A stretch of 21,209 nucleotides of DNA from Amulumruptor sp947039275 (GCA_947039275.1 CAMQYL010000038.1:1-21209); one strand, 5' to 3'; counted from the stretch's first letter, positions 7,955-16,181 are shown. A program made the numbers and translations. The notes: generated by a model not told the origin, from the sequence alone.

Positions 7955-7991
7955 TAAAAAAGTGAAAGTGCACATCTTCACAGATGCGCAC
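7955..7991 (-). terminator. Intrinsic terminator for a minus-strand transcript
   Basis: On the minus strand GTGCGCATCT (7991-7982) pairs with AGATGTGCAC (7977-7968) with one mismatch, loop GTGA. It is followed by TTTCACTTTTTT (7967-7956). It stands back to back with the + strand terminator at 7879-7921. Confidence 0.65.
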
Positions 7992-8098
7992 CTCCCTCAT
8001 AACCAAAATTCAAGTATATATCGTTGTTATAATCAGAGATTTTATAGTCAAAAATCCTTTATCAAGAATATGCGACAATAAGAAGCCTACAAACCGCG

Positions 8099-8191
8099 TC
8101 ATCGTTTTCCCATGGATGGGAAACAGTTCAGCAGACTGTAAGGAGTCAAAATCCGTAATAAATAGAGATTAAAGTAAATCATTTGTGTCAT
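8099..8191 (-). CDS. Possible 30-residue hydrophobic peptide
   Basis: The first ATG-initiated frame inside the minus-strand unit encodes 30 residues with a hydrophobic stretch (MIYFNLYLLRILTPY) and ends in MGKR. AAGGGG lies about 15 bases upstream, a little far for a ribosome site. Small hydrophobic peptides of this kind occur as type I toxins and leader peptides, but no homology is claimed. Chance remains likely for a frame this short. Confidence 0.2.
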   Translation of the reverse strand: MTQMIYFNLYLLRILTPYSLLNCFPSMGKR

Positions 8192-8219
8192 CACGTAAGT
8201 TTTCCCCTTAAGGCTACTG

Positions 8220-8250
8220 CAAAAGTAATACTCATTTTCATATTTTCAAA
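8220..8250 (-). promoter_or_regulatory. Bacteroidales-type promoter, minus strand
   Basis: On the minus strand TTTG (8250-8247), 19 bp, then TACTTTTG (8227-8220) match the Bacteroidales consensus in both boxes. Transcription would start near 8213 and run leftward into the short unit ending at 7955. Confidence 0.6.
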
Positions 8251-8495
8251 ATAAGTTCACATATATTTTGGCAAAAATGTCATTTTCTCACTTCATAAAA
8301 GCTAAAATAATTTAAACCTGTCAGCAAATGGCGTTTTCAAGCTGCGATTCAAAAGAGAGTGGGCAAACATATGGCACAGGGAGGACTGGGTATTATGATA
8401 TGGAGAACGGTAATGAGACAGATTGTAGTGTCGCTGCGTGTAGCTGACGAGATGAGATTGTCCCTGACAGTTTTACTAAAACACTGTATAACTCT
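8251..8495. other. Gene-free AT-rich to mixed intergenic stretch
   Basis: This is the middle of the 1.6-kb gap between the HD gene and gdhA. The open frames here (for example 8359-8553) run through the REP-like hairpin at 8496 and show no protein family signature. I see no gene, RNA or mobile element that can be supported. Confidence 0.5.
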
Positions 8496-8521
8496 TGTAG
8501 GGACATGCCGTGGCATGTCCG
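8496..8521. repeat. Single TGTAGGG-headed hairpin repeat
   Basis: It is identical over 26 bp to the copy at 15076-15101 and differs at one central base from the copy at 6661-6686. TGTAGGG is followed by GGACATGCC, GT, GGCATGTCC. Confidence 0.8.
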
Positions 8522-8610
8522 CTTTTAGCAGCACTCGCAAATGCAACGCTTGATGGGCGAGGGTGTTGCATAACTCAGGAATCATGCGACAAACACCGTC
8601 AAAATTGTGC

Positions 8611-8635
8611 GGTCGCTACATGTAGCGACCCTACA
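8611..8635. repeat. TGTAGGG-headed hairpin repeat with a different core, minus orientation
   Basis: Read on the minus strand it is TGTAGGG leading into the perfect palindrome GGTCGCTACATGTAGCGACC. The header is kept while both stem arms differ from the other copies in a compensating way. The following bases to 8747 contain a small hairpin (CAATGG/CCATTG near 8710-8730) and no gene. Confidence 0.75.
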
Positions 8636-8747
8636 CCCAACAAACATGTTTAAATGCGGTTCTGCAACACCTTCCTACTCCATTCATATGAGGTATCCTT
8701 TTTCTGCGGCAATGGTAATACCGCCATTGGCTTGATGACCGCGGAGG

Positions 8748-8793
8748 CAAAAATAGATAGAGGGGTGCGACGCTTCGCGCGTGGCACCCCTCT
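8748..8793 (-). terminator. Intrinsic terminator of gdhA
   Basis: On the minus strand, starting 52 bases after the gdhA stop codon, a 15-position stem with one mismatch is formed by 8793-8779 and 8773-8759 around a 5-base loop. It is followed by TATCTATTTTTG (8758-8747). Position and T-rich tail support termination of gdhA. Confidence 0.75.
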
Positions 8794-8844
8794 GGGGAAT
8801 TGTTGGATGGGATATATATTTGGAAATTGCTCTGATTGCCTTGA

Positions 8845-10182
8845 TTAGAGCACGCCCTGAGCCATCATTGCGCGGGCTACCTTCATGAAGCCTGCCACGT
8901 TGGCACCCTTCACGTAGTTGATGTAGCCGTCCTTCTCCTTGCCGAAGAGTTCGCACTGGTGGTGGATTTCCTTCATGATGCCCTTGAGCTTCTCGTCAAC
9001 CTCAGCTGCGCTCCAAGAGAGCTTCTGAGAGTTCTGAGCCATCTCAAGACCTGATACAGACACACCACCTGCGTTAGCAGCCTTGCCGGGAGCGTAGAGG
9101 ATGCGAGCTGTGAGGAATTCCTTGATAGCCTCGGGGGTTGAGGGCATGTTGGCACCTTCGCTGACTGCGATGACACCGTTGGCGAGGAGGGCGCGGGCAT
9201 CGTCGCCGTCGATTTCGTTCTGAGTGGCAGACGGCATGGCGATGTCACACTTACAGTGCTTCCAGGGACGTTCGCCCTCGAAGTACTGGCAGCCGTATTC
9301 CTCGGCAAATTCGCGGATGCGGCCACGATATTCGTTCTTGAGCTTGAAGATGTAGTTGAGCTGCTCCTGGCTGATGCCTTCGGGCACGTAGATTGTGCCG
9401 TCAGAGTCGCTCATTGACACTACCTTGGCACCAAGCTGGAGAAGCTTCTCTGCGGTGTACTGAGCCACGTTGCCTGAGCCGGAGATGGCTACAACCTTAT
9501 CCTTGATGTCGATGCCCTTGGTGGCGAGCATGTTGAGAAGGAAGTAAACGTTGCCATAACCTGTAGCCTCGGGACGGATGAGCGAACCGCCAAATTCGAG
9601 ACCCTTGCCGGTGAATGTGCCTGTAAATTCGCGAGCCATCTTCTTGTACATGCCATACATGTAGCCTACTTCACGACCACCTACACCTATGTCACCTGCG
9701 GGGACGTCGGTGTCAGGACCGATGTGACGCCAGAGCTCGGCGATGAATGCCTGACAGAAGCGCATCACTTCCTTGTCGCTCTTGCCACGGGGTGAGAAGT
9801 CAGAACCACCCTTGGCACCGCCCATGGCGAGTGTGGTAAGTGAGTTTTTGAAAGTCTGCTCGAAAGCGAGGAACTTCAGGATTGACTGGTTGACGCTTGA
9901 GTGGAAGCGGATACCGCCCTTATACGGACCGATGGCATTGTTGTGCTGGATACGGTAGCCCATATTGTTCTGCACTTTGCCGTTGTCGTCGATCCAGCTG
10001 ACGCGGAATGAGAAGATGCGGTCAGGTATGCAGAGACGCTCGATGAGGTTGTAAGCGTCAAATTCGGGATGCTCGTTGTAGGTATCCTCGATGGTGGAGA
10101 TTACTTCCTCCACTGCCTGGAGGTACTCGGGTTCGTTGGGAAAACGACGACGCAGGTCGTCCATTACTTCCGTTGCTTTCAT
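8845..10182 (-). CDS. gdhA: Glutamate dehydrogenase
   Basis: This cytoplasmic enzyme interconverts glutamate with 2-oxoglutarate plus ammonia. The 445-residue length matches the hexameric small-subunit GDH family. Visible motifs are PYKGGIRFHSSVNQS (Lys88), GGAKGGSDF with the catalytic Lys124, PAGDIGVGGRE (Asp164), and the Rossmann segment GSGNVAQ (235-241). The stretch MSDSDG (257-262) lies where coenzyme preference is set. The overall resemblance is to the NADP-type anabolic enzyme, though preference cannot be fixed from sequence alone. It is transcribed alone, with its own promoter (10316-10285) and terminator (8793-8748). Confidence 0.96.
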   Translation of the reverse strand: MKATEVMDDLRRRFPNEPEYLQAVEEVISTIEDTYNEHPEFDAYNLIERLCIPDRIFSFRVSWIDDNGKVQNNMGYRIQHNNAIGPYKGGIRFHSSVNQSILKFLAFEQTFKNSLTTLAMGGAKGGSDFSPRGKSDKEVMRFCQAFIAELWRHIGPDTDVPAGDIGVGGREVGYMYGMYKKMAREFTGTFTGKGLEFGGSLIRPEATGYGNVYFLLNMLATKGIDIKDKVVAISGSGNVAQYTAEKLLQLGAKVVSMSDSDGTIYVPEGISQEQLNYIFKLKNEYRGRIREFAEEYGCQYFEGERPWKHCKCDIAMPSATQNEIDGDDARALLANGVIAVSEGANMPSTPEAIKEFLTARILYAPGKAANAGGVSVSGLEMAQNSQKLSWSAAEVDEKLKGIMKEIHHQCELFGKEKDGYINYVKGANVAGFMKVARAMMAQGVL

Positions 10183-10284
10183 ATACTATTGGAAATTATA
10201 TAAAGAGGTATTTAAAACTATCTTTTTTACTTGCGAGAGCACGCTTTCCGTGGAAAATCTTATGCCATCCGTAATGTTTCGGTG

Positions 10285-10316
10285 CAAAGTTAAAACATTT
10301 TGCAGCGATATGCAAT
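10285..10316 (-). promoter_or_regulatory. Bacteroidales-type promoter of gdhA
   Basis: On the minus strand ATTG (10316-10313), 20 bp, then TAACTTTG (10292-10285). The -7 box is an exact match and the -33 box matches 3 of 4. The predicted leader before the gdhA start codon is about 95 bases. Confidence 0.7.
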
Positions 10317-10372
10317 ACTTTTGCTTGTTTTTTCTTTAAAAAAGTTACATTTTGCTTGTGCGGTGGAGGCGG

Positions 10373-10428
10373 ATAAGTCTTATAAAACGAATAAGTCGTA
10401 TAAATCTTATATGACTTATACGACTTAT
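10373..10428. repeat. AT-rich repeat cluster and hairpin downstream of dcp
   Basis: ATAAGTCTTATAA (10373-10385) is repeated with one change as ATAAGTCGTATAA (10391-10403). The second copy forms a perfect 13-bp inverted repeat with 10416-10428 over a 12-base loop. It starts 24 bases after the end of dcp on the minus strand and may terminate the pepP-dcp transcript. Confidence 0.6.
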
Positions 10429-10452
10429 CGGATTTATTTGTATGCCTATCGG

Positions 10453-12552
10453 CTATTGCTTGGCAGGGAGGATGCCGTCGCGGCGCAGGAGAGCATCGAC
10501 GGTGGGATCCTGCCCGCGGAAGCGGCGGTAGAGCACAGCGGGATCTTCGGTGCCTCCGCGCTCGAGGATGTTGTGGCGGAATGACGCCGCGGTCTCGGGA
10601 TTGAAGATGCCATCTTCCTCAAATTTGGCAAATGCGTCAGCATCAAGCACTTCGCTCCACTTGTAGCTATAATATCCGGCTGCGTAGCCTCCGGCGAAGA
10701 TATGGCTGAACTGGGGCGACACGAGTGTATTTTCAATAGCAGGGAACATCTGCACCGGCGCGCCGGCTTTCAGCTCCAGTGCGGTGAAATCTTCCACGGG
10801 AGCCAACGCGGTGTGCCAAGCCATGTCTATAAGCCCGAAATTGAGCTGACGCAGGCATGCGTAGGCAGCTCCGAACTGCTCCGATGCGACCATCTTGGCT
10901 ATGGTGTCGGAAGGTATGGGCTGCTTGGTGACGTAGTGGCGGGCGAAGCTGTCAAGAAACTCCTTCTGGGTCAGGAAGTTCTCATTGAACTGCGAAGGAA
11001 GTTCCACGAAGTCGCGGTAGACCGATGTACCCGACATGGAGGGGTACTTGGTGGCAGCCAGCAGCCCGTGGAGCGAATGACCGAACTCATGGAGGAAGGT
11101 CTCTACTTCATAGGGTGTCAGCAGCGAGGGCTTGCTGTCGGTGGGCTTGGTGAAGTTGGTGACAATGGTGATGAGAGGGCGCACTTCGGTGCCGTCATCC
11201 TTGATCTGCTCCGAGCGGAACTCGGTCATCCATGCGCCCGGACGCTTGCTTTCGCGGGGGAAGAAGTCAGCATAGAAGATGCCCATGAATTTGCCGTCGG
11301 CATCGGTGACCTCATAAGCCTTGACATCGGGATGATACACTTCTATAGCAGGATTCTCCTTGAATTTGAGCCCGTAGAGCTTGCCGGCGAGACCAAACAC
11401 GCCGTCGATGACCGATGACAGTTCAAAGTAAGGACGCAGTGACTCTTCATCGAAGTCATATTTGGCTTCTTTGAGTTTGTTGGCATAGTAGCTGTAGTCC
11501 CAAGGCATGATTTCCATCGGCTGACCCTCGAGTCTGGAGGCGTAGTCGGTCAACTCGGCGAATTCTTTCTGCTGAGCCGGGCGGTATGCCTCCACAAGCT
11601 TGTTGAGAAGGTCATACACTGCTTCTGGTGTCTTCGCCATGGTGTTCTCAAGGGAATATTCGGCATAGTTCTTATGCCCGAGAAGCACGGCTATCTGGCG
11701 GCGCACCTCGGCGATGCGGCGCATGATGGCGGTGTTGTCATACTCGCCTTTGAGGTTTCGCCCGTTATAGAGCCGCCACATCTTTTCGCGCAGATCGCGA
11801 CGGGATGAATACTTCATAAACGCCATGTAGGTGGGCTGGGCGAGGGTGAACAGGTATTCACCCTCTCGTCCCTTCTCTTTGGCGGCAAATGCAGCTGCCT
11901 CCACCGATGATTCGGGCAGTCCGGCGAGGTCGTCGGCTGTGAGCCATATTTCGTAAGTATTCAGCTCTTTAAGCACGTTCTGACCGAATTTGGTGGTCAG
12001 TTCGCTCAGCTCGGCATCAAGTTTCTTGTATTTCTCGCGGTCTTCGCCCTGGAGGAGTGCACCGTTGCGTGAAAACGACTCATAGGCATTTTTGAGCAAC
12101 ATCGAGTCCTCGGTGTTGAGATGGAGTGTGGCGCGGCTGTCATAGACGGTGCGGACGCGCTCCCACAGTTTCTCATTGAGGGTGATGGAGGTGCTGTATT
12201 CGCTCAGACGCGGAGTCATGCGCATGGCTATGTCGTTCATCTCGTCGGAGTTGGCGGCTTCGAGGAGAGGATAGAACACGTTGAGCACGCGGTTGAGGTC
12301 TTCGCCTGAGTGCTCGAGAGCCACTATGGTGTTCTGGAACGTGGGAGCGTCCTTGCTCTCGGCGATAGCGTTGACTTCGTCAAGACCGAGCTTCATGCCG
12401 CGCTCCATAGCTTCCTCCATGTCCTTGGGGGTAATCCGTGAGAAAGGGATAGTGCCGTAGGGTGTATCGGTAAACTCGCTGAAAAGCGGATTAGTAGCTG
12501 TAGACATCAGTGTCGTTGTCAATAATATTGATGATAATAGTTTGATTTTCAT
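10453..12552 (-). CDS. dcp: M3-family peptidyl-dipeptidase (Dcp-like), probably exported
   Basis: This zinc metallopeptidase removes dipeptides from the C-terminus of oligopeptides. The zinc site HEFGHSLHG begins at His488 (ligands His488 and His492). Glu517 in DFVELPSQFNE lies 25 residues after the second His, as in thimet oligopeptidase and Dcp. The C-terminal GGYAAGYYSYKWSEVLDADA block is also typical of Dcp. I chose the ATG at 12552 rather than 12579 because it gives a clean signal peptide (MKIKLLSSILLTTTLMSTA), implying periplasmic or surface location; the product is then 699 residues. It follows pepP after 33 bp and is probably cotranscribed. Confidence 0.93.
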   Translation of the reverse strand: MKIKLLSSILLTTTLMSTATNPLFSEFTDTPYGTIPFSRITPKDMEEAMERGMKLGLDEVNAIAESKDAPTFQNTIVALEHSGEDLNRVLNVFYPLLEAANSDEMNDIAMRMTPRLSEYSTSITLNEKLWERVRTVYDSRATLHLNTEDSMLLKNAYESFSRNGALLQGEDREKYKKLDAELSELTTKFGQNVLKELNTYEIWLTADDLAGLPESSVEAAAFAAKEKGREGEYLFTLAQPTYMAFMKYSSRRDLREKMWRLYNGRNLKGEYDNTAIMRRIAEVRRQIAVLLGHKNYAEYSLENTMAKTPEAVYDLLNKLVEAYRPAQQKEFAELTDYASRLEGQPMEIMPWDYSYYANKLKEAKYDFDEESLRPYFELSSVIDGVFGLAGKLYGLKFKENPAIEVYHPDVKAYEVTDADGKFMGIFYADFFPRESKRPGAWMTEFRSEQIKDDGTEVRPLITIVTNFTKPTDSKPSLLTPYEVETFLHEFGHSLHGLLAATKYPSMSGTSVYRDFVELPSQFNENFLTQKEFLDSFARHYVTKQPIPSDTIAKMVASEQFGAAYACLRQLNFGLIDMAWHTALAPVEDFTALELKAGAPVQMFPAIENTLVSPQFSHIFAGGYAAGYYSYKWSEVLDADAFAKFEEDGIFNPETAASFRHNILERGGTEDPAVLYRRFRGQDPTVDALLRRDGILPAKQ

Positions 12553-12585
12553 GTGATGATGGATTGGCGTGGTTAGCATTAGGTG

Positions 12586-14370
12586 TTATCTTTCTAAGGG
12601 ACGCGTTTTCTCCTCTAACCATGCCGCGCCCTCGGCATCGAGCATCGGGGTGAGACGCTCGCGTACGGTGGCGTGGTAGTCGTTGACCCATGCGATTTCT
12701 TCATCTGACATGATGGAGGTGTCAAAGAGGCGCAGGTCGAAGGGGAAGAGTGTCAGTTCCTCAAAGGCGTAGAAGTCACCGAACTCCGTGGTCATCTTCG
12801 GCACTGTCAGCACCAGATTTTCGCAGCGGATACCGTAACGGTCACTCAGATATATGCCGGGTTCGTTGCTGGTGATCATGCCTGGAAGCATCGGTGCCAT
12901 GGTGTCGTTGAGACGGATGCTCTGGGGACCTTCATGCACATTGAGGAAGTGCCCTACGCCGTGGCCAGTGCCGTGGAGATAGCTTTTGCCTTCCTTCCAG
13001 AGCGGCATGCGTGCCATCGCGTCAAGCTGGTGTCCACGGGTGCCGGCAGGGAACACGGCTGTAGAGATGGCGATGTGTCCCTGCATCACGCGGGTGAAGT
13101 CATGCTTCATCTCGGCGGTGGGAGTGCCTATGGCTATGGTGCGCGTGATGTCTGTGGTGCCGTCGATGTAGTTGGCACCAGAGTCGATGAGCAGGAGATT
13201 GTTGCCCTTGATCTCGGCGTTGCTCTGCTCGTCGGCAGTGTAGTGCACTATAGCTCCGTGAGCACCGAAACCGGCTATGGTGGCGAAACTGTCCTCGAAA
13301 TACAGTGGCTGCTCTGAGCGGCGGCGCGTCAGTATCTCGGCTACGTCCATTTCGGTCAGCTTTGCCCCTGAGGCGATGCGCTTCTCTATCTCCATGAAGC
13401 TGTAGACCAGAGCCACTCCGTCACGCTTCATCGCCTCGCGTGTGCCGGCGAGCTGGATGTCGTTCTTGACCGCTTTGAGCATCGCCACGGGTGATTTGCC
13501 TTTGACGACGCGGTCGCCGGCGATATGTGCCAGCTCCACGGCATTCTGTGTGGCTGACATCAGCATCTTTTCGTCATCAGCAAGCGTGCCGAGGAAACTC
13601 TTGACAGCCGTGTAGGGCATCACCTGCACATCTGCGGCTTTCAGGTAAGCCTCCACTTCGGGGGTCATCTTCACGGGATCGACAAAGATGGTCGAGCCTT
13701 TGGGCGAAAGATACAGAAATGATGTTGCCACAGGGTTGTCGGGCACGTCATTAGAGCGTATGTTGAGCGTCCATGCTATCTCGTCAAGGGCTGACAGGAA
13801 GGCTGTCGAAGCCCCGCTCTGAGCCACATTGGCAAGCACACGGCTTATCTTTGATTTCGCGTCCTCGCCTGCATATTTGATGTCGTGGACGAAAATCTTG
13901 TCGGCTGGGAGACTTGGACGGTCGGTCCATATGGTGTCTATGGGACTGAAGTCCACGCGGATATTGATGCCTTTGGCAGCCAAGGACTCGGCGAGGGCGG
14001 CGCATCCGTCTATCGACATGGTCATGCCGTCGATACCTACGGTGTTGCCCTTATGGAGATTCTGGCAGAGCCACGATGATATGTCGGGCGTGTCGGGCAG
14101 TCCATCTTTCATCAATTCGATGCCTGTGCCTGCGAGCTGCTGGGCTGCTTGCAGGAAGTAGCGCGAGTCGGTCCACAGCAGAGCCTTGTCAAGGGTCACC
14201 ACCATAGTGGCGGCAGAGCCTGTGAAACCGCTCAGAAAGCGCACCACATGCCAGTGGTCTGATATATATTCGCTGAGATGTGCGTCGGTGCGCGGTATGA
14301 TCATCGCATCGATGCTCTGTGACTTCATCGCCTGACGAAGAGCGTTGATTCGTTGTGTGAATGTGTTCAT
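12586..14370 (-). CDS. pepP: Xaa-Pro aminopeptidase (M24B, three-domain type)
   Basis: This enzyme releases the N-terminal residue from peptides with proline in second position. The 594-residue protein resembles the long XPNPEP1-like form: two creatinase-like N-terminal domains, the M24 pita-bread domain and a short C-terminal extension. All five metal ligands are visible: Asp396 (DSGANY), Asp407 (TDITR), His470 (GTGHGVGHF), Glu503 (NEPGIY) and Glu517 (RCENL). The active-site His479 lies in VHEGP. The spacings (11 between the Asps, 14 between the Glus) match the family. No signal peptide is seen, so it is probably cytoplasmic. It heads an operon with dcp and is divergent from the HAD gene. 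Confidence 0.95.
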   Translation of the reverse strand: MNTFTQRINALRQAMKSQSIDAMIIPRTDAHLSEYISDHWHVVRFLSGFTGSAATMVVTLDKALLWTDSRYFLQAAQQLAGTGIELMKDGLPDTPDISSWLCQNLHKGNTVGIDGMTMSIDGCAALAESLAAKGINIRVDFSPIDTIWTDRPSLPADKIFVHDIKYAGEDAKSKISRVLANVAQSGASTAFLSALDEIAWTLNIRSNDVPDNPVATSFLYLSPKGSTIFVDPVKMTPEVEAYLKAADVQVMPYTAVKSFLGTLADDEKMLMSATQNAVELAHIAGDRVVKGKSPVAMLKAVKNDIQLAGTREAMKRDGVALVYSFMEIEKRIASGAKLTEMDVAEILTRRRSEQPLYFEDSFATIAGFGAHGAIVHYTADEQSNAEIKGNNLLLIDSGANYIDGTTDITRTIAIGTPTAEMKHDFTRVMQGHIAISTAVFPAGTRGHQLDAMARMPLWKEGKSYLHGTGHGVGHFLNVHEGPQSIRLNDTMAPMLPGMITSNEPGIYLSDRYGIRCENLVLTVPKMTTEFGDFYAFEELTLFPFDLRLFDTSIMSDEEIAWVNDYHATVRERLTPMLDAEGAAWLEEKTRPLER

Positions 14371-14396
14371 GATATGTATGTGTTTTATCTAATAGG

Positions 14397-14404
14397 CAAA
14401 TATA
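14397..14404 (-). promoter_or_regulatory. Candidate -7 box for the pepP-dcp operon
   Basis: On the minus strand TATATTTG (14404-14397) matches TAnnTTTG, 26 bp upstream of the pepP start. No good -33 box is seen at the usual distance. It is only 13 bp from the divergent box serving the HAD gene. Confidence 0.5.
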
Positions 14405-14417
14405 CAAAGAATATTCG

Positions 14418-14425
14418 TACCTTTG
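14418..14425 (+). promoter_or_regulatory. Candidate -7 box for the HAD-ribF unit
   Basis: TACCTTTG matches TAnnTTTG. The predicted transcript starts near 14432, about 20 bases before the HAD start codon. A -33 box is not obvious. Both divergent promoters share the 82-bp gap, so they may compete for polymerase. Confidence 0.55.
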
Positions 14426-14452
14426 CCGGCATAAACACTACTTAATATATCT

Positions 14453-15067
14453 ATGATACGCAATCTGCTTTTTGACCTCGGAGGAGTCATACTTGACATC
14501 AAACGTGACAATTGCATCAAGGCTTTCGAACAGCTCGGTGTCCACGACCCAGGCAAGTATCTCGGCGACTACGAGCAGAGCGGTTTTTTCCACAATATAG
14601 AGGCTGGTCTGATCACCCCGGAGCAATTCCGTGACGAGGTGCGCACACTACTTGACCACCCTGTGACCGACAAGCAGATTGACGATGCTTTCAATGCGTT
14701 TTTGATAGGCATCCCGGTAGAACGCCTTCGTGAAATCGACCGTCTGCACCGCCATTATCACATCTACATGCTCAGCAACACCAACGCTATCATGTGGAAC
14801 TCGTTCATCCAGCGTGAGTTCCGCAAGGACGGTCACGACATAGCGTATTATTTCGACGGCACAGTGACCAGCTTCGAAGCAAAGGTATGCAAGCCCGATG
14901 CCGGTATATTCCGTTTCGCCGAGAAAAAGTTAGGCATCAACCCGGCTGAAACCCTGTTTATGGATGACTCTGCGGCAAACTGCGAGGCCGCCCGCGCCCT
15001 CGGCTTCCATGCCGCACAGGTGCTCCCTGGTGCTGAGTTTATTACACTGATACCCAGTGAGATATAA
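14453..15067 (+). CDS. HAD-family phosphatase, YihX-like
   Basis: The 204-residue protein is a haloacid dehalogenase-type phosphatase (subfamily IA). Motif I is FDLGGVILD with nucleophile Asp8; residue 10 is Gly rather than the second Asp of DxDxT, a variation also seen in E. coli YihX (DLGNV). Motif II is LSNTN (Ser108), motif III Lys147 in VCKPDAGIF, and motif IV MDDSAANCEAA (Asp171, Asp172). YihX acts on alpha-D-glucose-1-phosphate, but the substrate here is not determined by the sequence. RibF follows on the same strand after a pair of REP-like hairpins, so an FMN/riboflavin-phosphate role is possible but untested. Confidence 0.88.
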   Translation: MIRNLLFDLGGVILDIKRDNCIKAFEQLGVHDPGKYLGDYEQSGFFHNIEAGLITPEQFRDEVRTLLDHPVTDKQIDDAFNAFLIGIPVERLREIDRLHRHYHIYMLSNTNAIMWNSFIQREFRKDGHDIAYYFDGTVTSFEAKVCKPDAGIFRFAEKKLGINPAETLFMDDSAANCEAARALGFHAAQVLPGAEFITLIPSEI

Positions 15068-15075
15068 CATAGTAG

Positions 15076-15161
15076 TGTAGGGACATGCCGTGGCATGTCC
15101 GCTCACCACAGACAGGTATCACCCATTTGCACACTCGGACATGCCACGGCATGTCCCTACA
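15076..15161. repeat. Inverted pair of TGTAGGG-headed hairpin repeats (BIME-like)
   Basis: Two exact 26-bp copies (15076-15101 and 15136-15161) face each other across 34 bp in the spacer between the HAD gene and ribF. They match the copy at 8496-8521. An open frame upstream of ribF runs through this pair, which argues against the longer ribF start. Confidence 0.85.
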
Positions 15162-15184
15162 ACTTAATCCGAAGCTCATCTGTC

Positions 15185-16117
15185 ATGATCCCTCCCGCCA
15201 CATTATGCCCTCCCCGCCGCATCGCCGCTATCGGCACATTTGACGGTGTGCATCTCGGACATCGGGCTGTAGTGGACTATCTGGTGGCGTCGGGGAGAGT
15301 CCGCGGACTCGTCCCGACGGTAGTGACTTTTTCATCGCACCCTCTGTCATTGGTGCGACCTGAGAGAATGCCTAAATCGTTGAGTCATTTATCTCAGCGG
15401 CAGCAACGGCTGCTTGATGCAGGTGTCCGTGATGTCATCGTGCTTCCGTTTGATGAGCCATTGAGGCGCATGACAGCCCATGACTTCATAGCCATGCTCC
15501 ATGACAGATATGGAGTGGATGCGATAGTGCTCGGATTCAACAACAGTTTCGGGAGCGACCGCCTCCGTGATTTTGAAGATTACGTAAACGTTGCGCATGG
15601 TGTCGGCGTAGATATGCTCCAAGCTCCGCGATATGAATATCCGGGATTCGGAGAGGTCAGCTCCACTGCCATACGCCACCTCATCGCCTCAGGCGACGTT
15701 GCCACCGCATCGCGCCTCTTGGGTCATCCGCTGTCATTGTCAGGCAAAGTGGTCGGCGGTCAACGCTTAGGGCGCACCATCGGCTTCCCTACAGCCAATC
15801 TGGATATAGACCCTGCATGTGCCATCCCAGCAGAAGGTGTCTACGCATGCCGAGCCAATATCTCTGGTAATCCGCAGCCTTATCAGGCTATGGTCAATAT
15901 CGGTCATAGACCCACTGTCGATACTTCCATCCAGCCCCCGCTCACTATCGAAGCACATCTGATAGACTTCACCGGCGACCTCTATGGCAAAGAAATCACC
16001 CTCGATTTCATCTGCCGCCTGCGCCCCGAGCAGAAATTCGATTCCCTCCCCTCCCTTATAGCCCAGCTCCGCTCCGACCGCGAAGCCACCATCCATAGCC
16101 TCCAGTCCAATTCATAA
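15185..16117 (+). CDS. ribF: Bifunctional riboflavin kinase/FAD synthetase
   Basis: RibF phosphorylates riboflavin to FMN and adenylates FMN to FAD. The 310-residue protein has the N-terminal nucleotidyltransferase motif GTFDGVHLGH (17-26, HxGH type). Its C-terminal riboflavin kinase domain contains GRTIGFPTAN (196-205), VNIGHRPT and the IEAHLIDF strand. The frame is open back to 15095, but those 30 codons encode the repeat pair, and 15185 gives the normal RibF N-terminus and length. It is probably cotranscribed with the HAD gene and ends at the hairpin 16148-16181. Confidence 0.95.
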   Translation: MIPPATLCPPRRIAAIGTFDGVHLGHRAVVDYLVASGRVRGLVPTVVTFSSHPLSLVRPERMPKSLSHLSQRQQRLLDAGVRDVIVLPFDEPLRRMTAHDFIAMLHDRYGVDAIVLGFNNSFGSDRLRDFEDYVNVAHGVGVDMLQAPRYEYPGFGEVSSTAIRHLIASGDVATASRLLGHPLSLSGKVVGGQRLGRTIGFPTANLDIDPACAIPAEGVYACRANISGNPQPYQAMVNIGHRPTVDTSIQPPLTIEAHLIDFTGDLYGKEITLDFICRLRPEQKFDSLPSLIAQLRSDREATIHSLQSNS

Positions 16118-16147
16118 CACCTAATTCTAAATATTCCTGATAAGACG

Positions 16148-16181
16148 AAGCGACCTTGCCGATGATGCGGCAAGGTCGCTT
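16148..16181. terminator. 14-bp perfect hairpin between ribF and right susD
   Basis: AAGCGACCTTGCCG (16148-16161) pairs perfectly with 16168-16181 around ATGATG, 30 bases after the ribF stop and 75 before the end of the convergent susD. It could terminate from either side. No long U-tract is present. Confidence 0.65.

Larger units (their letters stand above)
7955..8213 (-). ncRNA. Candidate minus-strand small transcript of about 258 nt
   Basis: A full-consensus promoter (8220-8250) and an intrinsic terminator (7991-7955) define a short unit with no recognisable gene. It includes the palindrome TTTCCCAT/ATGGGAAA (around 8107-8124). It converges on the + strand unit at 7765-7921 without overlapping it. 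It could be a small RNA, or a message for the 30-residue hydrophobic peptide at 8099-8191. Confidence 0.45.

Noticed and set aside
8359..8553. 64-codon + strand frame and 78-codon minus-strand frame
   Set aside because: Both run through the REP-like hairpin at 8496-8521 and lack a ribosome site or protein signature.
10702..11418. Long + strand open frame (238 codons) opposite dcp
   Set aside because: It lies wholly antisense to a gene with clear M3 peptidase motifs, and its translation has no recognisable family pattern. It is a by-product of high GC3 in dcp.
12553..12579. Earlier dcp start adding nine residues
   Set aside because: It would place a His-rich stretch before a good signal peptide. 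The ATG at 12552 fits an exported protein better, though the earlier start is not excluded.
15095..15184. Upstream start for ribF adding 30 residues
   Set aside because: The extension is translated from the inverted hairpin repeats. The start at 15185 gives the usual RibF N-terminus before GTFDGVHLGH.
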